Assembly (NCBI GenBank): GCA_041694515.1
Contig: JASMSZ010000079.1
Span: forward strand, 1-18,080
Origin: Halanaerobium sp041694515
GTDB lineage: Bacteria > Bacillota > Halanaerobiia > Halanaerobiales > Halanaerobiaceae
Length of the DNA: 18,080 nucleotides
Direction of reading: 5' to 3'
In this document: in pieces, positions 1 to 8,525 of the stretch
Position numbering within the stretch: the first letter of the stretch is position 1
Layout: every line of letters begins with the position of its first letter
Made by a program: the position numbers and the translations under genes
Notes under the pieces: model-generated
The model's database searches: none
Seen by the model: the letters and a program-made list of their open reading frames with translations, nothing else
Told to the model about the DNA's origin: nothing

Positions 1-1432
1 CATCATAATCATCAGTAAAACTTTTTGAAATTTTATATTTAGCTTCAGGCACACTGCGGTGAATCTTTAATTTAAATGCATTATGATAAAAATGATCTGG
101 ATTTTCTATCTCATCTTCATCTAAATCGAATTCTTTTTTGATAGTGGCTTTTGCCTGATCAATATGGGCAATAACATCACTGAATTCTTCCGCCTTATCA
201 CCAGGAATCTCAACTTCTTTTCCATCAGAATTAATTTTTATTAGACTATTGTCATCAATTTCTAGAGTGAAAATCAGATGCTGGTCATATTTTCGGGCCT
301 TTGTCTTTAAATTCCATTTATATGAACCATCTTCTTGTTCTTCAGCTTTTTGATTTCTCCAGTTAAACCCTCTTTCTAAATCTATAATTTCTCCATTTTC
401 GACTGACAGATTACCCTGCCAGTTATTCCAGCGTGTTTCAAAGTTTTCTTCCGGTCCCCAGCCAAACTGCAAACGCAGCTTAACAGTTCTTTCGTTATTT
501 TTTCTTTTATTCTTTTCTTTTTCTGTCTGTACAAAAGCATCAATAATTTTATTATTGCGAATTAAGTCTATCCGATCAATAATGTCACTACCTTCTACTT
601 CCACGTTAAATTTATGTGGTCCTTCTGAATCGGTTTCTGAGCCCATAAATGTACCATCCTGATGCTTAAATAATAATTTTATTCTATCACCTGTAACTGC
701 ATATGTTCTTCTTTCTTTGATTGCTTTCCAGATTGATTCTCTTGTTAATTCCTCAGCGTAAAGTCCCATAATTCCATGATCTCTATAAGCTGGAACTCCC
801 ATGTGATTATCACCAGAGCCAATAAAGCCAAACTTATTTCCCTGTTCCAGTCCTGAATGAAAACTGCCCGGATAAACTCTGGGACCCATTGACTGATTGC
901 GGCTCATTGTGTACGGTGTCTGGCAGCCTTCTGAAGATCCATGCATTGAAAAGATCTCTGCAACCGGAGAGATCTCAGGATCAAAATAGTTCCAGTCTTT
1001 ACCTCTCTCTCGGATTTTATAAGCCGTATGGTGGGGTATCGCTATCCCATTATGTTCTCGCAAATGCTGATATAAGTCTTCTAATTTTTTATAACCAACC
1101 AGAGGTTCATGATCATTAAAGTAAAAAACATTATGATCTCCATAAAATTTTCTGTCCCCATGCCATTCAAATCCAGGAAAAGTTACAAATTCACCAGATT
1201 CATTATACTCAGCTATTGCCTCACAGACATCCTCCCACTGTTTATGGAATATTTCTTCATCATTACAGGTCTCAACATTTAAACCCTGTTGATTATAAAC
1301 ATAAAACGGATAATAGGCGACGGGAAAAAAATCTAAAACTTCCTTAGCATGAACCATTATCGCTTCTAAATCTTCCATCTGGTCAGTACGCACATTCATG
1401 TGCATATCTCCCCAAAACAGTTTATAATTCAT
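1..1432 (-). CDS. DUF3604-like / PHP-type metalloprotein, partial (runs off left edge)
   Basis: The minus-strand frame is open from an ATG at 1432 to the window edge (477 codons, no stop), so the C-terminus is missing. A strong GGGAGGA ribosome binding site precedes the ATG. There is no signal peptide, so the protein should be cytoplasmic. Residues that look like PHP/amidohydrolase-type metal ligands are spread as in DUF3604 proteins: GDMHM (8-12), FEWHG (88-92), GDH (98-100), PHH (133-135), E159 and H164, and GSGDNH (205-210). The usual GDxHxHT motif reads G-D-M-H-M-N here. After residue ~245 the sequence looks beta-rich and less conserved. It is the last visible gene of the sulfatase/ABC sugar operon, downstream of the binding-protein gene and separated from it by a hairpin. 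The reaction is unknown; a hydrolytic or phosphoesterase role on the imported sugar is only inference. I am sure of the gene and fairly sure of the family. Confidence 0.85.
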   Translation of the reverse strand, partial: MNYKLFWGDMHMNVRTDQMEDLEAIMVHAKEVLDFFPVAYYPFYVYNQQGLNVETCNDEEIFHKQWEDVCEAIAEYNESGEFVTFPGFEWHGDRKFYGDHNVFYFNDHEPLVGYKKLEDLYQHLREHNGIAIPHHTAYKIRERGKDWNYFDPEISPVAEIFSMHGSSEGCQTPYTMSRNQSMGPRVYPGSFHSGLEQGNKFGFIGSGDNHMGVPAYRDHGIMGLYAEELTRESIWKAIKERRTYAVTGDRIKLLFKHQDGTFMGSETDSEGPHKFNVEVEGSDIIDRIDLIRNNKIIDAFVQTEKEKNKRKNNERTVKLRLQFGWGPEENFETRWNNWQGNLSVENGEIIDLERGFNWRNQKAEEQEDGSYKWNLKTKARKYDQHLIFTLEIDDNSLIKINSDGKEVEIPGDKAEEFSDVIAHIDQAKATIKKEFDLDEDEIENPDHFYHNAFKLKIHRSVPEAKYKISKSFTDDYD

Positions 1433-1458
1433 TAAAAATTCCTCCCTCTTTATATTTA

Positions 1459-1491
1459 AATCCCCTCCAATTTAAAGTATTGAAGGGGATT
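1459..1491 (-). terminator. Hairpin after the binding-protein gene (attenuator or mRNA stabiliser)
   Basis: An 11-bp stem (1460-1470 with 1480-1490, one G-U pair, 9-nt loop) lies just after the stop of the sugar-binding-protein gene and before the next ribosome binding site. Only a weak, interrupted U-rich stretch follows on the minus strand. It may act as a partial terminator or a 3' stability element that raises binding-protein mRNA over the downstream gene, as in many malE-type operons. The structure is seen; the role is inferred. Confidence 0.55.
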
Positions 1492-1502
1492 GAATTATTA
1501 GA

Positions 1503-2807
1503 TTAGTACTCCTGTGGTTCTCCACTTTCAAAGCCGGTTACATCCTGAAGATCTACTTCTAAATATCTTAATGCTGCTTCGGGATCTTGATCTCCAGTTA
1601 ATACAGAATGAACGGAATCAGATACCAGTTTAGAAACCTCAGTATAATTTGGTGCGGTTTCTGTTGAAGGTCTTGGAATAGCAGTCATAAAGACATCATA
1701 TAGATCAGCAAAAATTGGAACTGCCTGTAATACATCTTGGTCTTTATAAAGATCTTTGATTGTTGGGTTAAAGGCACCTTCAACTGCTCTTAACTTTTGA
1801 ACTTTATAAGAGGTTAAGAAAAATACTACGTCTGCAGCTATTTCAGGATTTTCACTATATTTACTAACTCCCAGCTGCCAGCCGCCAGCTGTAGCTGTTC
1901 TCACACCATCTTCTCCACCTTTAGGAAGTGGACTTATTCCAAACTTACCTTTAATTCGACTGTCATCACTTGCACTGGAGCTGTAAGCATAAGGCCAGTT
2001 GCGCATAAAAGCTGCATTACCAGACTGCCATACATTTCTAGCATCTTCTTCAGCAAAACTAACTACTCCATCAGGAGAAATTCCTCCTGGCCAATTTGAA
2101 GCTAATTTTAAGGCTTCAAGTGCCTGTGGATTATTGACAGTTACTTTTTTATCTCTACTTATAAAACGTCCACCATTATTAGAATAGAACCATTCCAGGG
2201 CGTTACAGGTTAAACCTTCATAATTATCTCCCTGCCAGACAAAGCCCCAAAAGTCCTGATTTCCTTCTTCTCTTTCTCCTTCCATAATTACTCTTGCAGC
2301 ATGATCTAATTCCTGCCAGGTTTCTGGAACTTCAAGATCATATTTTTGTAATAAGTCTGTTCTATAATAAAGCAGACCTGCACCAATCTGGAATGGCATT
2401 GCAACTAGTTTACCATCTACAGTGTTATTTTTTACAATTGATTCAAAATGTGCATCTACATATTCTTCAGCACCATAATTATATAAATCTACAAAATGCT
2501 GTTCTAAATCACCAGGCCAGATAACGTCAATCTGATAAACATCAACTTCCGAGCTTTCCTGCTCAAAATATTGTAGATATAGATTTAGACGATCATTAGC
2601 TAATCTTGGTGTATCAAGAATATTGACTTCAACATTTGGGTTTTCCTGTTCATACATCTCTGCAGCTTCTTGAGCTAATTCATAAGAAGCACCAACAGTA
2701 TCAGAAGCTACTGTGATTTCTACCTTATCATCCTGTGCTAAGGCTGTAAAAGAAAAAGCAATAACTAAAACTAAAGCAGTAAAAACAATTAACTTATTAC
2801 GTTTCAT
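1503..2807 (-). CDS. ABC transporter periplasmic sugar-binding protein (SBP family 1)
   Basis: This 434-aa protein has a Sec signal: K/R-rich start, hydrophobic core at residues ~6-22, and a cleavage-like A-L-A/Q site at 24/25. No cysteine follows, so it is soluble and exported, not a lipoprotein. The mature part reads as a type-1 solute-binding protein of the trehalose/maltose/oligosaccharide group, with NVEVNILDTPR near residue 60, a VYQIDVIWPGDL segment near 90, and TAGGWQLGVSKYSENPE near 310. Length fits the family (about 400-440). It captures the sugar and delivers it to the two permeases encoded just upstream. The gene has its own AAGGGGG ribosome binding site and sits 102 nt after the permease stop, a wider gap than elsewhere in the operon. 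The ligand cannot be read from sequence; the adjoining sulfatase suggests a sulfated or formerly sulfated small saccharide. Confidence 0.93.
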   Translation of the reverse strand: MKRNKLIVFTALVLVIAFSFTALAQDDKVEITVASDTVGASYELAQEAAEMYEQENPNVEVNILDTPRLANDRLNLYLQYFEQESSEVDVYQIDVIWPGDLEQHFVDLYNYGAEEYVDAHFESIVKNNTVDGKLVAMPFQIGAGLLYYRTDLLQKYDLEVPETWQELDHAARVIMEGEREEGNQDFWGFVWQGDNYEGLTCNALEWFYSNNGGRFISRDKKVTVNNPQALEALKLASNWPGGISPDGVVSFAEEDARNVWQSGNAAFMRNWPYAYSSSASDDSRIKGKFGISPLPKGGEDGVRTATAGGWQLGVSKYSENPEIAADVVFFLTSYKVQKLRAVEGAFNPTIKDLYKDQDVLQAVPIFADLYDVFMTAIPRPSTETAPNYTEVSKLVSDSVHSVLTGDQDPEAALRYLEVDLQDVTGFESGEPQEY

Positions 2808-2837
2808 TAATTTTTCCCCCTTAAAATTTTAATGACA

Positions 2838-2855
2838 AATTTAAATATTTAAATT
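2838..2855. other. 18-bp perfect AT palindrome between permease and binding-protein genes
   Basis: AATTTAAATATTTAAATT is a perfect dyad in the 102-nt gap ahead of the binding-protein gene. It is nested inside a looser stem (ACAAATT 2835-2841 with AATTTGT 2867-2873). It could be an mRNA structure that separates expression of the binding protein from that of the permeases. The composition is pure A/T, so chance is a real alternative. Confidence 0.35.
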
Positions 2856-2909
2856 ACTAATTCTCTAATTTGTTATTTTATCCCCCCCTTCCTCTGTAGA
2901 TTTACTTTT

Positions 2910-3782
2910 TTATCCTTTAACAGCACCAGCAGTAAGACCTTTAACTATTTTTCTTTGGAAATATAGTACTAAAACTACTATTGGGACTGTAACAATTACA
3001 GAAGCAGCCATTATTTGCCCAAATGGTTCCTGGTGAGTCGTCGCACCTGTAAAATAGGCTATAACTACCGGAACGGTTCTGGACATTCTGCTTGCAGATG
3101 TAAATGTTAAAGCAAACAGGTATTCATTCCAGGATCTAATAAATGTTAGCAGCCCTGTTGTAACAAGAGCTGGAGCTGTTAGCGGTAACAAAATAAATCT
3201 AAAGGTCTGGAAAAATGTAGCACCATCTACCCTTGCTGACTCTAAAATTTCTCTGGGTAAATCTTTAAAAAATGAAGTCAAAACCCAGGCAGTGAACGGC
3301 AGTGTGAAAATCATATAGGATAATATCATTCCTAATCTGGGTTCAAGATTTAAGGCCCTCATCACTGCATATAGGCCTGTTAATACTGTTACCTGAGGAA
3401 ACATTGTCATTGATAAAATAACATAAAGGGTGATTTTTTTACCTCTAAACCGCAGCTGTCCCATTGCAAAGCCTGCTAAAGAACCTGCCAATAAGGCTAA
3501 AAAGGTAGTAGCAGTAGCAACAATTATACTGTTTAATATCCCCATTAAAAACTCTTTGTTTTGTAATACTGACTTATAATTAGTTAAATTGAACGATATA
3601 TTACCCGTATCTGGATCAGTCGGCAAAAATGATGCTGGCATCATCTGCAGTTGAGTTTCTGATTTAAAAGATGAGTTAACTGTCCAGTAAAAAGGAAATA
3701 AAATATAAACTGAGATTAATATTAAAAGTAATATAAAAGCAATATTAGTAATATATTTTAAAGCTCTGTTTTCTGGCATCAT
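2910..3782 (-). CDS. ABC sugar transporter permease, MalG type
   Basis: A 290-aa inner-membrane permease with about six membrane segments (roughly residues 12-33, 82-106, 117-139, 150-171, 205-226 and 258-276). The cytoplasmic EAA loop that docks the ATPase is visible as E181-S-A-R-V-D-G-A188 followed by a run ending in LLPL. The C-terminus (FQRKIVKGLTAGAVKG) is typical of MalG/LacG-type carbohydrate permeases. Its start codon overlaps the stop of the upstream permease (ATGA), indicating translational coupling and a heterodimeric channel. There is no cognate ATPase gene in the window; a multi-operon MsmX/UgpC-like ATPase probably serves it. A second Met directly follows the first and could also serve as start. 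Confidence 0.94.
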   Translation of the reverse strand: MMPENRALKYITNIAFILLLILISVYILFPFYWTVNSSFKSETQLQMMPASFLPTDPDTGNISFNLTNYKSVLQNKEFLMGILNSIIVATATTFLALLAGSLAGFAMGQLRFRGKKITLYVILSMTMFPQVTVLTGLYAVMRALNLEPRLGMILSYMIFTLPFTAWVLTSFFKDLPREILESARVDGATFFQTFRFILLPLTAPALVTTGLLTFIRSWNEYLFALTFTSASRMSRTVPVVIAYFTGATTHQEPFGQIMAASVIVTVPIVVLVLYFQRKIVKGLTAGAVKG

Positions 3783-4846
3783 TCTGTATCAACCCCCAGC
3801 ATATTTATATAAAAGAAAGCAAAAAGTGAAATTAAAATGAAAATAATTACTCCAATTGCCGAAGCTAATCCCATTTCACGATTACCAATTAATTGGTAAT
3901 AGTTATAAGTAGCCATGGAATACTTTGAAGATCCAAGCATTACCTGAAATGGACCGAAAACTCTTAAAGAGTCTAATGTTCTGAAAACTAAGGCTACTGC
4001 AATAGTAGGTTTAAGCAGTGGTAAAGTTATGGTCGTAAATTGTTTTACTCTATTTGCTCCATCAACCCAGGCAGCTTCATAAAGTTCCTGAGGGATCATC
4101 TGGAGACCAGCTAAGATTAATAAAGCCATAAATGGAGTAGTTTTCCAGACATCTGCAGCTATAACACTTGGGAGCTGTAAACTATCTGCAGCCAGAAAAG
4201 CAATATTACCATTTCCAATTCCAATTTTAGATAAAACTGTATTGAAAAAACCCATACGGCTTGGATGAAGCATCCATTCCCACATCCTGGCAGAAACTAC
4301 TGTGATTACAGCCCAGGGAATCAGCATTAAGGCCCGCATTATACCTCTACCTTTAAATTTGCTATTAACTACAAGAGCGATAATTAAACCAAATAAGGTT
4401 TCTAAAGATACTGCTATAATTGAAAATAATATTGTATTAACAATTGCTCTTAAAAAATCAGGACTTCTGGCACCAATAACATATCTATTTCCAAATATAT
4501 CAATCTGATAAGCACTTTTATAACGAACAGGACGCATCGGTAAAACATCAATTGGATGTTTAAATTCTTTTTTTCCAGTTTCTGAATCAACTATAAGATT
4601 TCCTTCAGAATCAGTTTTGGCTGGTAATTCTCTCACCATAAAACCTAATAATTGAGTATAGTTCTCTAAGCCGATAAATTTTGTTTCTGAGCTTCCGGCA
4701 AATACTCTATCTGTTGTACTTGTATAAAAAACCTGTAAAAAAGGGTATACTGCAACTATAAACAGGATAATTACAGTTGGTAGAAGAAGTTTATAGGCTG
4801 CCTTTTCCTCCTCTATAACAAGTTTTGATCTGCTCTGCTTTGCCAT
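3779..4846 (-). CDS. ABC sugar transporter permease, MalF type
   Basis: A 355-aa permease and partner of the MalG-like protein. The first membrane segment is at about 20-41, and the second begins near 133. The EAA motif is E257-A-A-W-V-D-G-A264, followed by LPLLKP. The region between TM1 and TM2 (residues ~42-132, about 90 residues) is longer and more charged than I expect for a plain six-TM sugar permease (about 40 residues there). It contains a DSEGNLIVDSETGKKEF stretch that reads as a small extracytoplasmic domain, reminiscent of the MalF P2 loop but shorter. The gene starts 12 nt after the sulfatase stop, with AGGGAGGAAA before the ATG, and ends overlapping the next permease by 4 nt. Confidence 0.94.
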   Translation of the reverse strand: MAKQSRSKLVIEEEKAAYKLLLPTVIILFIVAVYPFLQVFYTSTTDRVFAGSSETKFIGLENYTQLLGFMVRELPAKTDSEGNLIVDSETGKKEFKHPIDVLPMRPVRYKSAYQIDIFGNRYVIGARSPDFLRAIVNTILFSIIAVSLETLFGLIIALVVNSKFKGRGIMRALMLIPWAVITVVSARMWEWMLHPSRMGFFNTVLSKIGIGNGNIAFLAADSLQLPSVIAADVWKTTPFMALLILAGLQMIPQELYEAAWVDGANRVKQFTTITLPLLKPTIAVALVFRTLDSLRVFGPFQVMLGSSKYSMATYNYYQLIGNREMGLASAIGVIIFILISLFAFFYINMLGVDTE

Positions 4847-4858
4847 AATATTTCCTCC

Positions 4859-6157
4859 CTATTCAAAATTGTTCTCTTCTGCACTTAAACATTCTTTTTT
4901 ATTGACCACTGCATCTTCTGGCTTTTCTACTCGTTCTTTTGAATTTAATAAAGGATCATCAGTCTCTTCCATCCAGTTAATAAGCTTTTCTTTTAATTTT
5001 TGATAAACTTTTTTATAATCAGAATCATTAATTAAATTTTCTTTTTCTGCTGGATCAAAATATAGGTCAAATAAATATTCCTTTGAATGTTTTTTTTCTA
5101 AATAATTATTTTTAACTAAAAATTCCTTTGCCGGACTGTCATCTATATTTGCTGGTATAATATTTTCTTCATCAAAATATTTAATGTATTTATATCTTTT
5201 TGTTCTCACTGATCTCATTGGTTCATAAGCTGCATGATATGTAACCTCTGCAAATAATTCCTCTCTTATCTCTTCTTTATTATTATTAAATATTGGGACC
5301 ATTGAATTACCTTCCAGCCAGTCAGGTTGATCAATTCCTAAAATATCACAAATAGTCGGATAAACATCAAGTTGAGAAATTAAAGAGTCAATAACATCTC
5401 CCCGCCGTTTATTGCCGGGATAGTCCATTATTAAGGAAACCCCTGTCCCAGAATCATTTAGATTACACTTCATATTAGGAAAAGCAATACCGTGATCGGT
5501 GGTAAAAAAGACTAAAGTTTCAGCTCTTAAATTATTTCTTTCTAAAGCGTCTAAGACAATCCCCACAGCCAGATCAGCTTTTTTAGCACTGCTCATAAAT
5601 CTAGCCATATCTTTTCGATTTTGATCATTATCAAATACTGGAAATGGAGTTTTTATATAATTAGAATTTATGTCATCAGAAATTTCTGTGAATTTTCTAT
5701 GAGTATATTCCATTCCAAATGAAAGAAAGAAGGGCTGCTCATGCTTTTCTTTTAAAAATTCTGCTGCACTCCTGGCGTTCTCCAGATCGTCCATTTTTCC
5801 AAACTCATTTATTCCAATCAGCTCATCATAGCCAATCATTTCTGCTTCTGGAGCAACATGCTGCATTCCGCAAAGAACCGTTTGATAACCATATTTATTT
5901 AAATGATTTACAATATGTTTATTGTAATCATTTAAGGTAAATCCGCGGTGAGCCAGTCCTATCATACCAGATCTGTGAGGAGACATTCCAGTCAACATCC
6001 CGGCTCTGCTCGGTGAACAGGTAGGTGCTGTACTGTGTGCCTGTCTGAATAAAGTCCCCTCTTTAGCAAATTTCATTAAATTTGGAGTTGGAATATTGTG
6101 ACCATAAGGTTTAATATAGCGGCCGGTATCATGAGTATGGATATATACTATATTCAT
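4859..6157 (-). CDS. Cytoplasmic type-I (formylglycine) sulfatase
   Basis: A 432-aa alkaline-phosphatase-fold sulfatase. The signature is APT-C47-S-P-S-R51-AGMLTG, where Cys47 is the residue converted to formylglycine; in an anaerobe this needs the radical-SAM enzyme anSME, not encoded here. Other active-site elements: D10 in THDTGRY, H100 in GMQH, D221-H222-G, and K230 followed by LNDSG. The AHRGFTLND stretch (69-77) and overall motif spacing resemble the N-sulfoglucosamine sulfohydrolase-like branch (S1_8 in my memory of the sulfatase classes), but the substrate is not proven. There is no signal peptide, so the enzyme should act on a sugar already imported by the adjoining ABC system. GGAGG lies 6 nt before the ATG, and the gene follows GH4 by 15 nt. 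The terminal ~30 residues are charged and poorly conserved. Confidence 0.92.
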   Translation of the reverse strand: MNIVYIHTHDTGRYIKPYGHNIPTPNLMKFAKEGTLFRQAHSTAPTCSPSRAGMLTGMSPHRSGMIGLAHRGFTLNDYNKHIVNHLNKYGYQTVLCGMQHVAPEAEMIGYDELIGINEFGKMDDLENARSAAEFLKEKHEQPFFLSFGMEYTHRKFTEISDDINSNYIKTPFPVFDNDQNRKDMARFMSSAKKADLAVGIVLDALERNNLRAETLVFFTTDHGIAFPNMKCNLNDSGTGVSLIMDYPGNKRRGDVIDSLISQLDVYPTICDILGIDQPDWLEGNSMVPIFNNNKEEIREELFAEVTYHAAYEPMRSVRTKRYKYIKYFDEENIIPANIDDSPAKEFLVKNNYLEKKHSKEYLFDLYFDPAEKENLINDSDYKKVYQKLKEKLINWMEETDDPLLNSKERVEKPEDAVVNKKECLSAEENNFE

Positions 6158-6172
6158 AATTTCCTCCTTTTA

Positions 6173-7579
6173 CTACTTTAAATCTGGAAAATAATCTCCA
6201 TGTTCATCTAAATAGTCATCCAGTATTTTCTGAGCTGTAACAGCATCAGGTACTAAAGGATGAATGGTTAGTGCCTGTAAGGCTTTATTATAACTTTTAT
6301 CCTTACTAGCCTGAATTGTTAACCTTTCAAAACTTTTAACAGCCTGGAGTAGTCCTTTTGCCTGTTCGGGAACTTCACCAATAGTAATACCATGAATTCC
6401 ACTACCATTAACATAACATGGAATTTCAACTACATCATCTTCTTCCAGGCAGGAAATAGCTCCTTCATTTTTTATATTTAAAATCATAGTAGTGGGCTCC
6501 AGTCCTCTTATGCCCTTAATAACTGATAAAGCAATTGCTGCATAACCACCTGGTTCCTGATCAATTATGTATGAACCATCAGTAATTTCTTTTGCTGACT
6601 CATTCCACAATTTTTCTGCAATATTTTCTTTAGCAAAACCTGAAGTTTCAATCTGCATATAACTTCCATGTCTCGACTCAATATAGCGCTGATACTGAGT
6701 TAAGGCATCTATTTCAGACTCAGAATCCAGATTTTCTAATTTATTAAATAATATTTCATTTAAAGAATTAATTAACTGAGCCCTGGACAGCCCACTGTCA
6801 TTAACTTTATTAACTACTTTTGTATTTTGATAATAAAAAAGCAGATATTCATTTGGAATTAAATCTAAACGTCTAATAAAATCTGGAGAAATCATTGCTT
6901 CTCCGTGTCTCTGAAGTGCTCTATCATCTGCAAATACTTTTTTTGTTATATCTTTATTTTTGTGTTTAATCTTCTTGATCCAGCCGAGATGGTTTAGTCC
7001 GAAATATTCAAACCAGAGTTCAGAATGCGGCAGTTCTAAAGCCTCAGCTATATCCTCTGTGAGCCCAGAAGGAGAATCACAAATTCCAATAATTTTTTCA
7101 TAACCTGCATCATTTAAGGCCTGTGTAATTAACCCAGCAGGATTTGTTAAATTTAAAACCCAGGCATCTGGTGCCACTTCAGCAACTAATTCCATATAAT
7201 CTAAAATTACAGGAATGGTACGCATAGCCATTGCAAACCCACCTGGACCTGTTGTTTCCTGACCTACAACTCCATAATTTAATGGGATTTGCTCATCAAT
7301 AATTCTGGATTTAATATTTCCCACTCTAATAGTAAATAATATCAGGTCAGCTTCTTCAAAAGCTTTCTTACTTTCAGTTGTATAATTTATATCAACCTTT
7401 TTATTAGCACTATAATAATTTTTTATCTCATTTACAACTTTAAATATTGACTCTAATCTTTTATTATCAATATCGAGTAATGTAATCTTATCTAAACCTA
7501 ATTTGCTGCTTTTTGCTAAAAGCCCGTTAACAACCTGTGGGGTTCTTACCCCACCACCACCTACTATAACAACTTTCAT
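6173..7579 (-). CDS. Glycoside hydrolase family 4 (6-phospho-beta-glucosidase-like)
   Basis: A 468-aa NAD- and divalent-metal-dependent glycosidase. The Rossmann start VVIVGGGGVRTPQV (3-16) binds NAD. TTGPGGFAMAMR (109-120) and NLTNPAG (143-149) are family motifs. The metal site is C167 in GICDSP and H197 in GLNHLGW. Tyrosines 245/249/250 in EYLLFYYQ sit where the GH4 catalytic base is expected. GH4 enzymes cleave by transient oxidation at C3 and elimination, and many require a 6-phosphorylated substrate; others act on free alpha-galactosides or uronides. The C-D-S-P variant is closer to the phospho-beta-glucosidase (C-N-x-P) type than to the C-H-S alpha-galactosidase type. It lies 12 nt after the PfkB kinase, with AAGGAGG before the ATG. 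The kinase could supply the phosphorylated substrate. Exact specificity is uncertain. Confidence 0.9.
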   Translation of the reverse strand: MKVVIVGGGGVRTPQVVNGLLAKSSKLGLDKITLLDIDNKRLESIFKVVNEIKNYYSANKKVDINYTTESKKAFEEADLILFTIRVGNIKSRIIDEQIPLNYGVVGQETTGPGGFAMAMRTIPVILDYMELVAEVAPDAWVLNLTNPAGLITQALNDAGYEKIIGICDSPSGLTEDIAEALELPHSELWFEYFGLNHLGWIKKIKHKNKDITKKVFADDRALQRHGEAMISPDFIRRLDLIPNEYLLFYYQNTKVVNKVNDSGLSRAQLINSLNEILFNKLENLDSESEIDALTQYQRYIESRHGSYMQIETSGFAKENIAEKLWNESAKEITDGSYIIDQEPGGYAAIALSVIKGIRGLEPTTMILNIKNEGAISCLEEDDVVEIPCYVNGSGIHGITIGEVPEQAKGLLQAVKSFERLTIQASKDKSYNKALQALTIHPLVPDAVTAQKILDDYLDEHGDYFPDLK

Positions 7580-7591
7580 TAAAATCCTCCT

Positions 7592-8506
7592 TTATAATTC
7601 TTCTATTTCTTCCCGTTTTGGAAATGCAGTTGAACCCCCAATTTTTTCAGTCGATTTAGATCCACAAAAAACTCCAATTTTTAGACATTTCTCAAATTTA
7701 TAATTTTTTTCTAAACCAGCAATAAAGGCAGCAGCAAAAGAATCTCCTGCACCTGTCGGGTCCACAAAATTAACATCAGGCGGAACAGCTGAATATATTA
7801 TTTTATTATCAGAAATTGTCACTGCTCCCTCAGCTCCAAGGGTGATTACAGGTCTCACCCCCCAATCTCTAAATTTATATAAGATATCTTTATTACTATC
7901 TAAAGCTGTAAGTGTTTTTGCTTCTAAGAGGTTGCAGAAAAAATAATCTGTATATTTGAATATGTTAACTAAATTTTCTCTATTTTCAGTATATTTTTTA
8001 GCACCATCCCAGCCAGTTACTAAAGAAGTACGTATCTTATATTTTTTAGCTTCCTGTAATAAGTTGTAGATATTTTTATCAAAATCCAGTAAAGTATGAA
8101 AATGACTTACATCACCTTTTTTGAACTTTGAGATAATCTTAATATGTAATTTCTCCAAATCAGTTCTAGAGCCCATCCTGGTAATGAATCCACGATCATT
8201 GTTGTAAACAAAAGCAGTAGAAATATTAGTTTGGGCATTTTCTAATATTTCAATATCACTGACATCTATCTTTTCTGAATGAAGTTTTTTTAGAATATGT
8301 TTACCAAAATAATCATCTCCAACCTCTGCTATTAATTTAGTTGGAAAACCCAATCTGGCCAGACCAACTGCTGTAATCGATAAACCGCCGGAAGTCACTA
8401 AAAAGTTTTTAGCAAATACTTCTTTACCAACTTTCGGTTTTCCATCCAATTCAGAATAAATGAGATCTGCAAAAACAGGTCCATAGACTAATACTTTTTT
8501 ATTCAT
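7592..8506 (-). CDS. PfkB-family carbohydrate kinase
   Basis: A 304-aa ribokinase-fold sugar kinase. An N-terminal strand (VLVYGPVFADLI) is followed by the substrate-side glycine pair S39-G-G41 in the first PfkB signature region (LSITAVGLARLG). The second signature, D249-P-T-G-A-G-D255-SFAAAF, carries the anion hole and catalytic Asp255. It transfers phosphate from ATP to a sugar hydroxyl in the cytoplasm; which sugar cannot be told from sequence. It lies between the GntR regulator (19-nt gap) and GH4 (12-nt gap). The natural options are phosphorylation of the released monosaccharide or of the imported glycoside before GH4 acts. The ribosome binding site AGGAGG precedes ATGAATGAATAA, in which the first ATG is out of frame and stops after three codons; the real start is the second ATG (8506). 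Confidence 0.92.
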   Translation of the reverse strand: MNKKVLVYGPVFADLIYSELDGKPKVGKEVFAKNFLVTSGGLSITAVGLARLGFPTKLIAEVGDDYFGKHILKKLHSEKIDVSDIEILENAQTNISTAFVYNNDRGFITRMGSRTDLEKLHIKIISKFKKGDVSHFHTLLDFDKNIYNLLQEAKKYKIRTSLVTGWDGAKKYTENRENLVNIFKYTDYFFCNLLEAKTLTALDSNKDILYKFRDWGVRPVITLGAEGAVTISDNKIIYSAVPPDVNFVDPTGAGDSFAAAFIAGLEKNYKFEKCLKIGVFCGSKSTEKIGGSTAFPKREEIEEL

Positions 8507-8525
8507 TCATTTTCCTCCTAAACAG

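Noticed and set aside
889..1119. Plus-strand open frame of 76 codons
   Set aside because: It lies wholly inside the minus-strand DUF3604-like gene, has no ribosome binding site and no recognisable domain.
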